DNA of 64,000 nt. Origin: Mycobacteroides chelonae CCUG 47445 (lineage in GTDB: Bacteria > Actinomycetota > Actinomycetes > Mycobacteriales > Mycobacteriaceae). This document shows positions 1-10,016 of the stretch, in pieces. The stretch covers positions 3,906,001 through 3,970,000 of the forward strand of contig NZ_CP007220.1 in NCBI RefSeq assembly GCF_001632805.1, read 5' to 3'. A program made the translations under genes and the position numbers. Each line of letters begins with the position of its first letter. Positions within the stretch are counted from its first letter, which is position 1. The notes below the pieces were generated by a model, which did no database searches, was not told the origin of the DNA, and worked only from the letters and a program-made list of their open reading frames with translations.

Positions 1-957
1 GTTGGCATTACTGCCGATGAGGACGGGGACGGGAGACGACAGGCCGCTGGTGAATGCGTCCAGTGGCGGCGCCGGAAGCTCCGGTGTCCCGGTCACCGGG
101 CTCACCGGCAGTCCGATCCCGGTGAACTGCGGCGAATCCCGCAGCGCGTCAACCGATAATGCGCGCAAGCAGCTGGCGGCACCGGGCCCGGCCGGGCAAC
201 CCACGTCGGCCGCATAGGCGGTGCTGTCACGGACGGCGGACGAGACGGGGGCCTGCGCCTGGCACGGGGCGCTCTCCATGATGGCCGACCGGAACAGCCC
301 GGAGGCCTTCGGCGCCACCATCAGATCGCATACCGATACGCCGCCCGCCGATTGACCGCCGATGGTTACCTGACCGGGATCACCACCGAACGCGGCGATG
401 TTGTCACGCACCCAGCGCAGCGCCGCCTCCTGATCCAGCAACCCGTAGTTGCCGATTACATCGGACAGGCCCGGTGCGGCCAAGAACCCCAGCGTCCCCA
501 GCCGGTAATTGATGGTGACGACGGCTATCCCGCCCTGGGCGGCCAGTTTTCGCGCGTTGTAGCCGACACCGTTGCCGGCAATGAAGGCGCCGCCGTGAAT
601 CCACACCAGCACCGGCACCTTCCCCTCGGTGTGCCGCGGCATCGTGACGTTGAGAACCAGGCAGTCCTCGCTCTGGGTGAGATCGCTCTCGGCCCCCGGC
701 TGCGGGCATTCGACGCCCGGGCCGGTCGCATCGCGGGTGTCCGACCACGGTTCGACGGGTTCTGGCTCGGTGAACCGGCGCGGGCCGACCGGCGGCGCCG
801 CGTACGGAATAGCGGTGAAGACACGCACCTCGTCGTCGATGTGTCCGCGCACCGCGCCCGCACGGATGTTGACGATCGTCGGGTCCGCGGCTGTGGTGGG
901 ACTGCATGCCACGACGGCTGCCAAGAGCACCAGCACAGCCAATAGCAACCGCGTCAT
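1..957 (-). CDS. Type-B carboxylesterase lipoprotein, 3' end cut by window edge
   Basis: The frame from ATG at 957 runs off the left edge, giving 319 residues of a family that is usually about 500 long. Residues 1-18 form a lipoprotein signal (hydrophobic run ending VVAC, Cys18), so an envelope-anchored enzyme is expected. HGG near residue 121 (oxyanion hole) and GQSAG with Ser203 are the hallmarks of carboxylesterase/lipase family proteins that hydrolyse ester bonds; the acidic and His members of the triad lie at or beyond the edge. It sits where rpsH would follow rpsZ in other mycobacteria, separated from rpsZ by a hairpin. The substrate is unknown. Confidence 0.85.
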   Translation of the reverse strand, partial: MTRLLLAVLVLLAAVVACSPTTAADPTIVNIRAGAVRGHIDDEVRVFTAIPYAAPPVGPRRFTEPEPVEPWSDTRDATGPGVECPQPGAESDLTQSEDCLVLNVTMPRHTEGKVPVLVWIHGGAFIAGNGVGYNARKLAAQGGIAVVTINYRLGTLGFLAAPGLSDVIGNYGLLDQEAALRWVRDNIAAFGGDPGQVTIGGQSAGGVSVCDLMVAPKASGLFRSAIMESAPCQAQAPVSSAVRDSTAYAADVGCPAGPGAASCLRALSVDALRDSPQFTGIGLPVSPVTGTPELPAPPLDAFTSGLSSPVPVLIGSNAN

Positions 958-1021
958 GTCTCGCTTCTCGGGCACGGGCGCAAGCGTAATGGCCTGAAGG
1001 CCCAGACCGCTGGAGAGACGA

Positions 1022-1056
1022 CAATAGGCCGGGACTCGTCGAGTCCCGGCCTATTG
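1022..1056 (-). terminator. Hairpin terminator after rpsZ
   Basis: A perfect 16-bp inverted repeat with a 3-nt loop (arms 1022-1037 and 1041-1056) lies 9 nt downstream of the rpsZ stop. There is no strong U-run, which is common in mycobacterial terminators. It should end the rplN-rplX-rplE-rpsZ transcript before the esterase gene. Confidence 0.8.
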
Positions 1057-1065
1057 ATCAGAGAT

Positions 1066-1251
1066 TTACCAGCTGCTCTTGCGGATGCCTGGCAGCTCGC
1101 CGGCATGCGCCATCTCCCGCAGGCAGATTCGGCACAGGCCGAACTTGCGGAACACGGCGTGCGGGCGTCCACACCGGTTGCACCGGGTGTATGCACGTAC
1201 CGCGAACTTCGGCTTCTTGTTGGCCTTATTGACCAGCGCAGTCTTCGCCAT
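1066..1251 (-). CDS. rpsZ: 30S ribosomal protein S14, zinc-binding (type Z)
   Basis: This 61-residue S14 is the short, zinc-containing form: two CxxC pairs (CNRC and CRIC) lie in the middle of the protein. It binds 16S rRNA in the head of the 30S subunit. Its ATG shares one base with the rplE stop, so it is translationally coupled. It is the last gene of this spc segment; rpsH, which normally follows, is absent here and a terminator plus an esterase gene come next. The symbol rpsN is also in use for this gene. Confidence 0.95.
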   Translation of the reverse strand: MAKTALVNKANKKPKFAVRAYTRCNRCGRPHAVFRKFGLCRICLREMAHAGELPGIRKSSW

Positions 1252-1832
1252 TACTTCTTCGCTCCCTGCTCAAGTTCTTTGAAGGGGAAACCGAGTTGCC
1301 GCAGCAGCGCCCGCCCCTCGTCGTCGTTGGTCGCCGAGGTGACGACGGTGATGTCCATGCCCCGCGGGCGGTCGATGGAGTCCACGTCGATCTCGTGGAA
1401 CATCGACTGCTCGGTGAGACCGAAGGTGTAGTTGCCCTTGCCGTCGAACTGCTTGGGCGACAGGCCGCGGAAATCGCGGATACGCGGCAGTGCGATGGAC
1501 ACGAGGCGGTCCAGGAACTCCCACATGCGGTCGCCGCGCAGCGTGACGCGGGCACCGATCGGCATGCCTTCACGCAGCTTGAACTGTGCGATGGACTTGC
1601 GCGCCTTGCGGATCTCCGGCTTCTGGCCGGTGATCGCGGCCAGGTCGGTGACGGCGCCGTTGATGAGCTTGGCGTCACGCGCAGCGTCGCCGACACCCAT
1701 GTTGACGACAACCTTCACGACGCCCGGGATCTGCATCACGTTGGCGTACTTGAACTCGTCGTTCAGCGCGGTCTTGATCTCTTCGCGGTAGCGAGTCTTC
1801 AGACGGGGCTGAGCGTTTTCGGTAGTGGTCAT
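1251..1832 (-). CDS. rplE: 50S ribosomal protein L5
   Basis: The 193-residue product has the L5 features: an N-terminal [10 protein letters not shown] segment, the VVNMGVGDA motif and the C-terminal [10 protein letters not shown] region. L5 binds 5S rRNA and forms an intersubunit bridge in the central protuberance. Its ATG overlaps the rplX stop by one base and its stop overlaps the rpsZ start, so the whole unit is tightly coupled. The length is normal for actinobacteria. Confidence 0.97.
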   Translation of the reverse strand: MTTTENAQPRLKTRYREEIKTALNDEFKYANVMQIPGVVKVVVNMGVGDAARDAKLINGAVTDLAAITGQKPEIRKARKSIAQFKLREGMPIGARVTLRGDRMWEFLDRLVSIALPRIRDFRGLSPKQFDGKGNYTFGLTEQSMFHEIDVDSIDRPRGMDITVVTSATNDDEGRALLRQLGFPFKELEQGAKK

Positions 1833-2149
1833 CAGATGTCCTTCCCGTTGCGGCGGGAGATGCGGACCTTCTTGCCGGTCTCTTCGTCGATGCGGTAGCC
1901 GATACGAGTGGGCTTGCCGTCGGAGTCGATCACCATCACGTTCGACACGTGGATGGCGGCCTCCTGGGTGACAATCCCACCGGACTGCGCGCCACGCTCA
2001 TTCGCCGACTGTGCGGTGTGCTTCTTGATACGGTTCACGCCCTCGACGAGGACACGGTTGCGCTCCGGGTAGGCCGCGATGACCTTGCCCTTGGCGCCCT
2101 TGTCCTTGCCTGCGATGACGAGAACGGTGTCGCCCTTGTGCACCTTCAT
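1832..2149 (-). CDS. rplX: 50S ribosomal protein L24
   Basis: The 105-residue protein opens with a KOW motif ([19 protein letters not shown]) and continues with the L24 signature [10 protein letters not shown]. It initiates 23S rRNA folding during 50S assembly. Its start abuts the rplN stop directly and its stop overlaps the rplE start, as expected for an operon translated by coupled ribosomes. The length is normal. Confidence 0.97.
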   Translation of the reverse strand: MKVHKGDTVLVIAGKDKGAKGKVIAAYPERNRVLVEGVNRIKKHTAQSANERGAQSGGIVTQEAAIHVSNVMVIDSDGKPTRIGYRIDEETGKKVRISRRNGKDI

Positions 2150-2518
2150 TTACAGCACCTCCGGGGCGAGCGAAACGATCTTCATGAACTTCTTGTCGCG
2201 AAGCTCGCGACCGACGGGCCCGAAGATGCGGGTACCACGCGGGTCATTGTCGGCCTTGATGATGACGGCGGCGTTCTCATCGAACTTGATGTAGCTGCCA
2301 TCCGGGCGGCGACGCTCTTTGACGGTACGGACTACGACGGCCTTGACGACGTCACCACGCTTGACGGTGCCTCCGGGGATGGCGTCCTTGACGGTCGCCA
2401 CAATGATGTCCCCGATCCCGGCATAGCGTCGCGACGAGCCACCGAGCACGCGGATGCACAAGATTTCCTTGGCACCGGTGTTGTCGGCGACCTTCAGCCG
2501 TGACTCCTGCTGAATCAC
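2150..2518 (-). CDS. rplN: 50S ribosomal protein L14
   Basis: The 122-residue product carries the L14 hallmarks ([18 protein letters not shown] at the N-terminus, the [18 protein letters not shown] core, and the [13 protein letters not shown] end). L14 contacts 23S rRNA and the 16S subunit interface. It is the first gene of the spc segment. In E. coli rplN directly follows rpsQ; here rpsQ lies 3.8 kb upstream behind unrelated genes, so rplN needs its own promoter, and one is visible at 2676-2705. Confidence 0.97.
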   Translation of the reverse strand: MIQQESRLKVADNTGAKEILCIRVLGGSSRRYAGIGDIIVATVKDAIPGGTVKRGDVVKAVVVRTVKERRRPDGSYIKFDENAAVIIKADNDPRGTRIFGPVGRELRDKKFMKIVSLAPEVL

Positions 2519-2675
2519 TGGTCTCTCCTACGTGACCTGGAAGTGGATGTGTGCCGGATTCCGACCCGACACACGCGGTCATGTTGTCTTCAGGGCACGC
2601 GCCATCCCCGGGTTTTCACCTGGTGGGAATGCCTACCTGCCCCGGGGCGCAAAGCACCCACAAGACAACCGCCCT

Positions 2676-2705
2676 AGTGTAGGTGAACCCGCAGGTCGGA
2701 TACAA
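2676..2705 (-). promoter_or_regulatory. Likely promoter of rplN-rplX-rplE-rpsZ
   Basis: Read on the minus strand, TTGTAT (2700-2705) and TACACT (2676-2681) are separated by 18 bp and resemble SigA -35/-10 elements with a TANNNT -10. This predicts a leader of roughly 150 nt before rplN. The leader contains complementary CCCCGGG-type arms that could fold. The rest of the 2519-2794 gap shows nothing else. Confidence 0.6.
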
Positions 2706-2794
2706 ATCCGAGCCACTGGACCCGCTCCCCTCACCGAAACCTTGGTTCTGGCGGATTCGTCTCGCACATTCTCGCCACAACCTCGGTCTCGACG

Positions 2795-4138
2795 TCAGGA
2801 AAACGCCGAGCCCTGCTCGCGGTCCAGATAGGTATCGCCCTTGTTCTTCAGTAAGACCAGGTACACCACCAGCGATATCGCGATACACACCGTGACGTAG
2901 GCGATGAACAGCGGCACCTGACCGTGCTCCTTGAGCGCCTGATAGATCAGTGGCGCTGTCCCACCGAACACCGAATTCGCCAGCGCGTAGCCCACCCCTA
3001 CCCCGAGCGCGCGCACATGAGACGGAAAGAGCTCGGATTTCACCAGCGCATTGATCGAGGTGTATCCGGTCAGGATGACGTACGCCCCGGCGACCAACAG
3101 AAATGATGCGATCGGCGACCGCGTCTGCGGCAGATAGGTGATGAGGACATACGTGTAGGCCACTCCCCCAAAACCGAACCACAGCAGCAGCGGCTTGCGG
3201 CCCACTTTGTCGCTGATGAGTCCGCCGATGGGTTGCAGCAGCATGAGGAAGATCAGCCCCGCCAGATTGATCCAGGTGGCAGTCATGGCCTGGTCCTTGT
3301 AGGCGGTCTTGACGATTGCCGGTGCGTTGACGCTGTACGTGTAGAACGCGAGGGTGCCGCCCATGGTGATGAGGAAGCACAGCAGCAGCGGTTTCCAGTA
3401 CCGGGTGAGCAGCTCGCGCATCGACCCGGAGCTGGTGTCGGCACCGGCCTTGATGGCCGCCAGCTGCTCCTCGCTGAGCGATTCGTCCATGGTGCGCCGC
3501 AACCAGTACACGACGATCGCGGCCACACCTCCGACGGCGAAGGCTATGCGCCAACCGAATTCGTGAACCTGATCCTTGTCGAAGACGGTCAGAATGATCA
3601 GCAGCGTGAACTGGGCAAGCACATGGCCGCCCACCAATGTCACGTACTGGAACGATGAGAAGAACCCGCGCCGCTCACGGGTGGCCGCCTCGGACATGTA
3701 GGTGGCCGAGGTGCCGTACTCGCCTCCCGTCGCGAAGCCCTGGACGAGTCTGCACAGGATCAGCACGATCGGTGCGGCCATTCCGATGCTGGTACGCGAA
3801 GGCACCAGGGCGATCACCATGGAGCACGCCGCCATCAGCGAGACGCTGATGGTCAGCGCGGCACGGCGACCGTGCCGGTCGGCGAACCTGCCGAAGAACC
3901 ACGATCCCAGGGGCCGGGTGATGAAGGTGACCGCGAAGATCGCGTAGACGTAGACCGTCGAGTTCTCGTCGGTCTCATCGAAGAACTGCTTCTCGAAGTA
4001 CATCGCGAAGACGGTGTAGACGTAGACGTCGTACCACTCGACGAGATTCCCGGAGGATCCTCTGATGGTGTTCCAGATGGCGCGGCGCGTGTCGGCCCGG
4101 CCCGATGGAGTTGGCGTGTTGGTGGTCGAAACGGTCAT
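2795..4138 (-). CDS. MFS transporter, metabolite:proton symporter (MHS) family
   Basis: The 447-residue protein has twelve predicted membrane segments. Family marks include GNLVEWYDVYVYT in the first helix, the loop motif GRFADRHGRRAAL, and the repeat GGLISDKVGRKPLL in the second half. It matches the KgtP/ShiA-like metabolite:H+ symporters, which import dicarboxylates, shikimate or similar organic acids; the substrate cannot be told from sequence. It lies 6 bp downstream of the cutinase gene on the same strand and is probably co-transcribed with it. Both are part of an insert that separates the S10 and spc ribosomal operons. Confidence 0.88.
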   Translation of the reverse strand: MTVSTTNTPTPSGRADTRRAIWNTIRGSSGNLVEWYDVYVYTVFAMYFEKQFFDETDENSTVYVYAIFAVTFITRPLGSWFFGRFADRHGRRAALTISVSLMAACSMVIALVPSRTSIGMAAPIVLILCRLVQGFATGGEYGTSATYMSEAATRERRGFFSSFQYVTLVGGHVLAQFTLLIILTVFDKDQVHEFGWRIAFAVGGVAAIVVYWLRRTMDESLSEEQLAAIKAGADTSSGSMRELLTRYWKPLLLCFLITMGGTLAFYTYSVNAPAIVKTAYKDQAMTATWINLAGLIFLMLLQPIGGLISDKVGRKPLLLWFGFGGVAYTYVLITYLPQTRSPIASFLLVAGAYVILTGYTSINALVKSELFPSHVRALGVGVGYALANSVFGGTAPLIYQALKEHGQVPLFIAYVTVCIAISLVVYLVLLKNKGDTYLDREQGSAFS

Positions 4139-4144
4139 GCAGGC

Positions 4145-5152
4145 TTACTGACCACCGGACGCCGGACCCGGCGGAGGGCCGTGCCGGGCAGGATCGGGCG
4201 CGGTGATGCTGCTGGTCGACGCCACCGCGGCGGGAGCGTCGGCTGCCGGGCCGTCGGTCGACGGCATCATCCACGCCGGCGCCTTGCGCGTCGGCGATGC
4301 CGCCACTGGCTTCGGTGTGGACGATGAGGGCTGCGGTGCCGATGTGGTGGGCGATGGCGTCGTGACCGCGGGCGAGGTCGTCGCGCTCAACGGATTGGCA
4401 CTCTTGGAGGTCGACGCCGGGCCGCTCGTCGAACTGCTGCTCGGAGTCGTGGCGCTACTGCCGGCGGCCACCGCGTTGAGCCGGCCGACGACGAAGTCGG
4501 CGGCCCGGTCGGCCGATCCGTCGGACTTGTACTGCATGTGCGGGCCGAGTCCGCCGCCGGCCGGATCACAGATCCCGTCACCGGGGTTGCAGATGTCGAT
4601 GACCTTGCTACGCAGATCGTCCCGGATCTCCAGGTCCAGATTCATGCCGGCAACCTGCCAATTTTTCGGATTCCCGATCAATACGATTGCGGGGATGCGC
4701 TTTTCGAGGTCTGCCGGGAGCGGGTTGTTGAAGGTGAGCCCTGTTCCGTTCTTGCCGAACAGCACATCGACGACGGCTGCGCCCTGAGAGAAACCGCCCA
4801 GCACGAACTGAGTGTTCGGGCAGTTTCGCGCGACTTCCTGGACGTGGAAGCTCATGTCGTTGGCGCCATCGCCGGCACGGACCCAATCGAAACTGGCCGG
4901 GTAATTGACCGCATAGATGTCGACACTCTTGCCCGGGAGCCGCTCGACGATCTCGTCGGTGACGGCCTTGCCGACATCGCCGAGGCCCGGCGAATCGTTG
5001 GTCCCGCGCGCGAAGGACACATCCACATCCGGACAGCCCGCCGCTCTGGCGGTGGGAGAGCTCTCCGTTTGTGCGGTGAGCACCGCGGCGGCTGCCGCGG
5101 ATACCGCGAACATCGAAACCCCGACCGATCCACGCTTGACGTATCGGTTCAT
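4145..5152 (-). CDS. Secreted cutinase-family serine esterase with Ser/Thr/Pro-rich tail
   Basis: The ATG at 5152 gives 335 residues; a further upstream in-frame ATG exists but would place 27 residues before the signal peptide. Residues 1-38 are a Sec signal, and the mature protein starts near GCPDVDVSFARGT, the cutinase opening. The nucleophile is Ser122 in GGFSQG, with Asp192 (CNPGDGIC) and His205 (GLGPH) completing the triad, and four Cys for disulphides. Residues 231-335 are a low-complexity Ser/Thr/Pro/Ala tail. Mycobacterial cutinase-like proteins hydrolyse lipid esters outside the cell. The gene is divergent from the KstR-boxed hydrolase at 5326. Confidence 0.92.
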   Translation of the reverse strand: MNRYVKRGSVGVSMFAVSAAAAAVLTAQTESSPTARAAGCPDVDVSFARGTNDSPGLGDVGKAVTDEIVERLPGKSVDIYAVNYPASFDWVRAGDGANDMSFHVQEVARNCPNTQFVLGGFSQGAAVVDVLFGKNGTGLTFNNPLPADLEKRIPAIVLIGNPKNWQVAGMNLDLEIRDDLRSKVIDICNPGDGICDPAGGGLGPHMQYKSDGSADRAADFVVGRLNAVAAGSSATTPSSSSTSGPASTSKSANPLSATTSPAVTTPSPTTSAPQPSSSTPKPVAASPTRKAPAWMMPSTDGPAADAPAAVASTSSITAPDPARHGPPPGPASGGQ

Positions 5153-5301
5153 TCGTCCAGCGTAGACAGGTCGGCCCGCACATTTACAGAGGTTGGGGCC
5201 ATCCGAAATGACTCTTACCGGGCCCTTACTCACACCTGATCCGCGTCCGGAGGGCCCGTGCGCGAATTACCCGCTCAGCGGGCACCGCCGTCACCGGAAA
5301 C

Positions 5302-5319
5302 TGAAACACGTTCTACTCT
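5302..5319 (+). promoter_or_regulatory. KstR-type operator overlapping a leaderless promoter
   Basis: Bases 5302-5315 read TGAAACACGTTCTA, an exact fit to the KstR consensus TNNAACNNGTTNNA. A -10 hexamer TACTCT (5314-5319) overlaps its right end and places the transcription start at about 5326, the GTG start codon itself. The hydrolase mRNA should therefore be leaderless and repressed by KstR in the absence of cholesterol-derived acyl-CoA. The site also faces the divergent cutinase gene. Confidence 0.75.
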
Positions 5320-5325
5320 TATGTC

Positions 5326-6177
5326 GTGGACGTGACATACGAGGGCACCAAGAAGGAACTGGCCACCGATGAGGGTGTGCTGCGCTACCACGAGGCCGGG
5401 GAGGGCGAGCCGCTGATCCTGCTGCACGGCTCCGGGCCCGGCGTAACCGGATGGCGTAATTACCGCGGGAACCTCGAGGTTTTCGCGAAGCATTTCCACA
5501 CCTATGTCTTGGAGTTCCCCGGGTTCGGCGTCAGCGACGCCGTGCAGGGGCACCCGGTCTTGACGGCCGGCTCCTCGGTGATCCGGTTCATGGACGGCCT
5601 CGGCATCGAATCCGCCGCCATTGTCGGGAACTCCATGGGTGGAGTCGTCGGCATCAATCTGGCGATCAAGCACCCCGATCGCATCACCAAACTCGTCACC
5701 ATCGGCGGCGTGGGCCCGAACATCTTCAGCCCGAGCCCCAGTGAGGGCCTGCGCCTGCTGCAGGAGTTCACCGATAACCCCGATCGCGACAAGTTGGTCC
5801 GCTGGCTCAATTCGATGGTGTGGAATCCCGCCGTGGTCACCGAGGAACTCATCGAGGAGCGTTGGGAAGCGGCGATCAACCCGGACGCGCATAAAACCGC
5901 GCAGCTGATGTACGGCTCCAAAGCCTTTGCGATGCAACAGCAGTTCCTCGCGAACGCCGACATCGCACCGTACTGGGCGATGATGCACAAGATCAAGTGC
6001 CCGACACTGCTCACCTGGGGCCGCGACGACAGGGTCAGCCCGCCGGACATGGCGATCGTGCCGATGCGGCTCATCCCCAACGCCGAGTTGCACATCTTCC
6101 CCAACAGCGGCCACTGGGTGATGATCGAAGCCAAGCAGGCCTTCGAGCAGACGGTCGTGGACTTCCTGCGGCGCTAG
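5326..6177 (+). CDS. Alpha/beta hydrolase of the meta-cleavage product hydrolase type
   Basis: This 283-residue enzyme starts at GTG 5326; an ATG at 5321 is in another frame and ends at once. It has the alpha/beta hydrolase core with LHGSGPG (oxyanion loop), nucleophile Ser103 in GNSMGG, Asp235 in WGRDDR and His263 in NSGHW. The overall pattern resembles C-C bond hydrolases such as HsaD and BphD, which cleave ring-fission products. With the KstR box at its promoter, a role in sterol or related ring catabolism is inferred, but hsaACDB partners are not nearby and it is probably a paralogue rather than hsaD itself. Confidence 0.85.
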   Translation: MDVTYEGTKKELATDEGVLRYHEAGEGEPLILLHGSGPGVTGWRNYRGNLEVFAKHFHTYVLEFPGFGVSDAVQGHPVLTAGSSVIRFMDGLGIESAAIVGNSMGGVVGINLAIKHPDRITKLVTIGGVGPNIFSPSPSEGLRLLQEFTDNPDRDKLVRWLNSMVWNPAVVTEELIEERWEAAINPDAHKTAQLMYGSKAFAMQQQFLANADIAPYWAMMHKIKCPTLLTWGRDDRVSPPDMAIVPMRLIPNAELHIFPNSGHWVMIEAKQAFEQTVVDFLRR

Positions 6178-6181
6178 TCGT

Positions 6182-6240
6182 CGAACGCATACCGCACGCA
6201 GACACATCGCCGGATTCACCTGCGTGCGGTATGCACTCGG
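6182..6240. repeat. Intergenic palindromic repeat, copy A
   Basis: GCATACCGCACGCAG (6187-6201) is an exact inverted copy of 6220-6234, with an 18-nt spacer. The same arms with a few changes occur, in reverse orientation, at 61584-61645. It lies just past the stop of the hydrolase gene. This looks like a dispersed palindromic repeat. Confidence 0.7.
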
Positions 6241-6256
6241 CGCAGGCTCCCCAACG

Positions 6257-6295
6257 CAAAAGCGCGCCGCCCCTTTCGGGAACGGCGCGCTTTGT
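6257..6295. terminator. Bidirectional terminator between hydrolase and rpsQ
   Basis: An 11-bp stem (6259-6269 with 6283-6293) has A residues on its left and T residues on its right, so it can serve both convergent transcripts: the plus-strand hydrolase and the minus-strand S10 operon ending with rpsQ at 6306. Confidence 0.85.
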
Positions 6296-6305
6296 GCGTA
6301 TCTGA

Positions 6306-6611
6306 CTACTTGGCCTTCTCGAGCACCTCGACGAGGCGCCACCGCTTGGTGGCCGACGTCGGACGGGTCTCCATCAGCGAGACGCGGTCGCCGACACCGG
6401 CGTCACCGTTCTCGTCGTGGGCCTTGACCTTCGACGTGGTGCGAATGATCTTGCCGTACAGCGAGTGCCGGTTGCGGGACTCGAGCTCGACCACGATGGT
6501 CTTCTGCATCTTGTCCGACACGACATAGCCGATGGCGGTCTTACGACGGCCGCGCGGCTGCTCGGTGGCCGGGGTGTGCTTGGGGCCTGCGGCCTTCTTG
6601 GTGTCGCTCAC
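6306..6611 (-). CDS. rpsQ: 30S ribosomal protein S17
   Basis: The 101-residue protein begins at GTG 6611, overlapping the rpmC stop by four bases. The core [17 protein letters not shown] and the C-terminal [26 protein letters not shown] are the S17 OB-fold signature. It binds helix 11 of 16S rRNA. It is the last gene of the S10 operon here and is followed by the terminator at 6257-6295. About 25 extra N-terminal residues rich in Lys/Pro are typical of actinobacteria. Confidence 0.96.
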   Translation of the reverse strand: MSDTKKAAGPKHTPATEQPRGRRKTAIGYVVSDKMQKTIVVELESRNRHSLYGKIIRTTSKVKAHDENGDAGVGDRVSLMETRPTSATKRWRLVEVLEKAK

Positions 6612-6844
6612 TTGCTGTCCTCGCTATCGGGTCCTGCGGCCAATCCGAGCTCGCGCTCACGCATCACCGTGTAGATGCGCGCGATCTCCCCGCGCACCGC
6701 ACGCAGCCGACGGTTGTTGGCGAGCTGGCCGGTGGCCATCTGGAAGCGCAGGTTGAACAGCTCTTCCTTCGACTCACGCAGCTTGGTGATCAGCTCTTCC
6801 TCGGTGCTTTCCCGCAGTTCGCCAGCGGAAATTCCCACTGCCAT
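6608..6844 (-). CDS. rpmC: 50S ribosomal protein L29
   Basis: The 78-residue product starts at ATG 6844, overlapping the rplP stop. It has the L29 two-helix pattern, with the conserved [14 protein letters not shown] stretch and the [17 protein letters not shown] segment. L29 sits at the polypeptide exit tunnel and helps dock signal recognition particle and trigger factor. The stop overlaps the rpsQ GTG by four bases. Confidence 0.96.
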   Translation of the reverse strand: MAVGISAGELRESTEEELITKLRESKEELFNLRFQMATGQLANNRRLRAVRGEIARIYTVMRERELGLAAGPDSEDSK

Positions 6845-7260
6845 CAGAACTGCTCCTCTCGTGTGATGATGCGCGCCTTGATCGGCAGCTTGTGGATCGC
6901 GCGCGTCAACGCTTCGCGCGCGGTCTCCTCGTTCGGGTAGCTCAACTCGAACAGAACGCGACCGGGCTTGACGTTCGCAACCCACCACTCCGGCGAACCC
7001 TTACCGGAACCCATGCGGGTTTCGGCGGGCTTCTTGGTCAGCGGACGGTCGGGGAAGATGTTGATCCACACCTTGCCGCCACGCTTGATGTGCCGGTTGA
7101 TGGCGATACGAGCGGACTCGATCTGCCGGTTCGTGATGTATGCATGGCCCAGCGCCTGAATGCCGTAGTCACCGAAGGCGACAGTGGTACCGCCCGAGGC
7201 GGTGCCCTTCTTCTTCGGGTGATGCTGCTTGCGGTGCTTGACCTTACGGGGAATCAGCAT
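6844..7260 (-). CDS. rplP: 50S ribosomal protein L16
   Basis: The 138-residue L16 begins [14 protein letters not shown] and contains the conserved [33 protein letters not shown] and [16 protein letters not shown] segments. It contacts the A-site tRNA region of 23S rRNA. It is the sixth-to-last S10 operon product and is coupled to rpmC by overlap. The length is standard. Confidence 0.97.
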   Translation of the reverse strand: MLIPRKVKHRKQHHPKKKGTASGGTTVAFGDYGIQALGHAYITNRQIESARIAINRHIKRGGKVWINIFPDRPLTKKPAETRMGSGKGSPEWWVANVKPGRVLFELSYPNEETAREALTRAIHKLPIKARIITREEQF

Positions 7261-7262
7261 GT

Positions 7263-8559
<1,297 letters not shown>

Positions 8560-8560
<1 letters not shown>

Positions 8561-8841
8561 TAGCGCCGCTTGCTCTTTCGGTCGTCCTTGATGTGACCCT
8601 TGAAGGTCCGCGTCGGGGCGAACTCACCCAGCTTGTGACCGACCATTGCTTCGGTGACGAAGACGGGGACGTGCTTGCGCCCGTCGTGCACCGCGAAGGT
8701 GTGGCCGATGAAGTCGGGGATGATGGTCGACCGACGCGACCAGGTCTTGATGACCTGCTTGGTGTTCTTCTCGTTCTGTACGTCGACCTTCTTGAGCAGA
8801 TGGTCGTCGATGAACGGGCCCTTCTTGAGGCTGCGTGGCAT
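8560..8841 (-). CDS. rpsS: 30S ribosomal protein S19
   Basis: The 93-residue S19 has the standard [15 protein letters not shown] start, the [30 protein letters not shown] core and the [10 protein letters not shown] end. It forms a complex with S13 in the 30S head. It sits 9 bp downstream of rplB; its stop overlaps the rplV ATG by one base. Confidence 0.97.
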
Positions 8842-8850
8842 CGCTTACTC

Positions 8851-9687
8851 CTAGCGCTTCTTGCCGGTGCGCCGGCGACGGACGATGAGCTTGTCGCTCG
8901 CCTTGTTGGGCTTGCGGGTGCGGCCTTCGGGCTTGCCCCACGGGCTCACCGGGTGACGACCACCGGAGGTCTTACCTTCACCACCACCGTGCGGGTGGTC
9001 GACCGGGTTCATCACGACACCACGGACGGTGGGGCGCTTGCCCTTCCACCGCATACGGCCGGCCTTACCCCAGTTGATGTTGGCCTGCTCGGCGTTGCCG
9101 ACCTCGCCGACGGTGGCGCGGCAGCGCACGTCGACACGGCGGATCTCACCGCTGGGCATACGCAGGGATGCGTAAGCGCCTTCCTTACCCAGCAGCTGGA
9201 TACCGGCACCGGCAGAGCGGGCCATCTTGGCTCCACCACCGGGACGCAGCTCGACGGCGTGCACGGTGGTACCCGTCGGGATGTTGCGCAGCGGCAGGTT
9301 GTTACCCGGCTTGATGTCGGCGTTGGCGCCCGACTCCACCACGTCACCCTGCGACAGCCCGACCGGCGCGATGATGTAACGCTTCTCGCCGTCCAGAAAG
9401 TGCAGCAGCGCGATACGCGCGGTGCGGTTGGGGTCGTACTCGATGTGCGCGACCTTGGCGTTGACGCCGTCCTTGTCGTGGCGACGGAAATCAATCAACC
9501 GGTAGGCACGCTTGTGGCCACCACCCTTGTGACGAGTGGTGATGCGGCCGTGGGCGTTACGGCCACCGGTGCCGTGCAGCGGGCGAACCAGCGACTTCTC
9601 GGGAGTCGAGCGAGTGATCTCCGAGAAATCGGCGACGCTCGAGCCGCGGCGACCGGGGGTCGTCGGCTTGTACTTGCGAATAGCCAT
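8851..9687 (-). CDS. rplB: 50S ribosomal protein L2
   Basis: The 278-residue L2 contains the universal [13 protein letters not shown] peptidyl-transferase-region motif, [14 protein letters not shown] in the N-terminal RNA-binding half, and the C-terminal [11 protein letters not shown]. It is needed for subunit association and peptidyl transferase activity. It is the central gene of the S10 operon, 26 bp after rplW. Confidence 0.98.
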   Translation of the reverse strand: MAIRKYKPTTPGRRGSSVADFSEITRSTPEKSLVRPLHGTGGRNAHGRITTRHKGGGHKRAYRLIDFRRHDKDGVNAKVAHIEYDPNRTARIALLHFLDGEKRYIIAPVGLSQGDVVESGANADIKPGNNLPLRNIPTGTTVHAVELRPGGGAKMARSAGAGIQLLGKEGAYASLRMPSGEIRRVDVRCRATVGEVGNAEQANINWGKAGRMRWKGKRPTVRGVVMNPVDHPHGGGEGKTSGGRHPVSPWGKPEGRTRKPNKASDKLIVRRRRTGKKR

Positions 9688-9713
9688 GTCTTCTCTAGTC
9701 CTCTACTCCCCGA

Positions 9714-10016
9714 CTACGCGGGGGCTCCAAACAGGTCGATCGGCTTGCTACCCGGTGCCAGGGTGACGATGGCGCGCTTGGTGCTCTTGCGCTGTCCGAA
9801 ACCGGTGCGGGTGCGCTTGCGCTTGCCCTGCCGGTTGGCGGTGTTCACCGAGGAGACCTTGACGCTGAAGATCTGCTCGATGGCGATCTTGATCTGCGTC
9901 TTGTTCGAGTCCGGGTGGACGATGAAGGTGTACACGTTGTCTTCGATCAACGAGTACGACTTCTCCGAGATCACCGGGGCCAGGATGATGTCGCGGGGGT
10001 CAGCGATGGTTGCCAT
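9714..10016 (-). CDS. rplW: 50S ribosomal protein L23
   Basis: The 100-residue L23 begins [20 protein letters not shown] and has the conserved [22 protein letters not shown] and [23 protein letters not shown] stretches. It sits at the exit tunnel and is the docking point for trigger factor. Its ATG overlaps the rplD stop by one base. Confidence 0.97.
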   Translation of the reverse strand: MATIADPRDIILAPVISEKSYSLIEDNVYTFIVHPDSNKTQIKIAIEQIFSVKVSSVNTANRQGKRKRTRTGFGQRKSTKRAIVTLAPGSKPIDLFGAPA

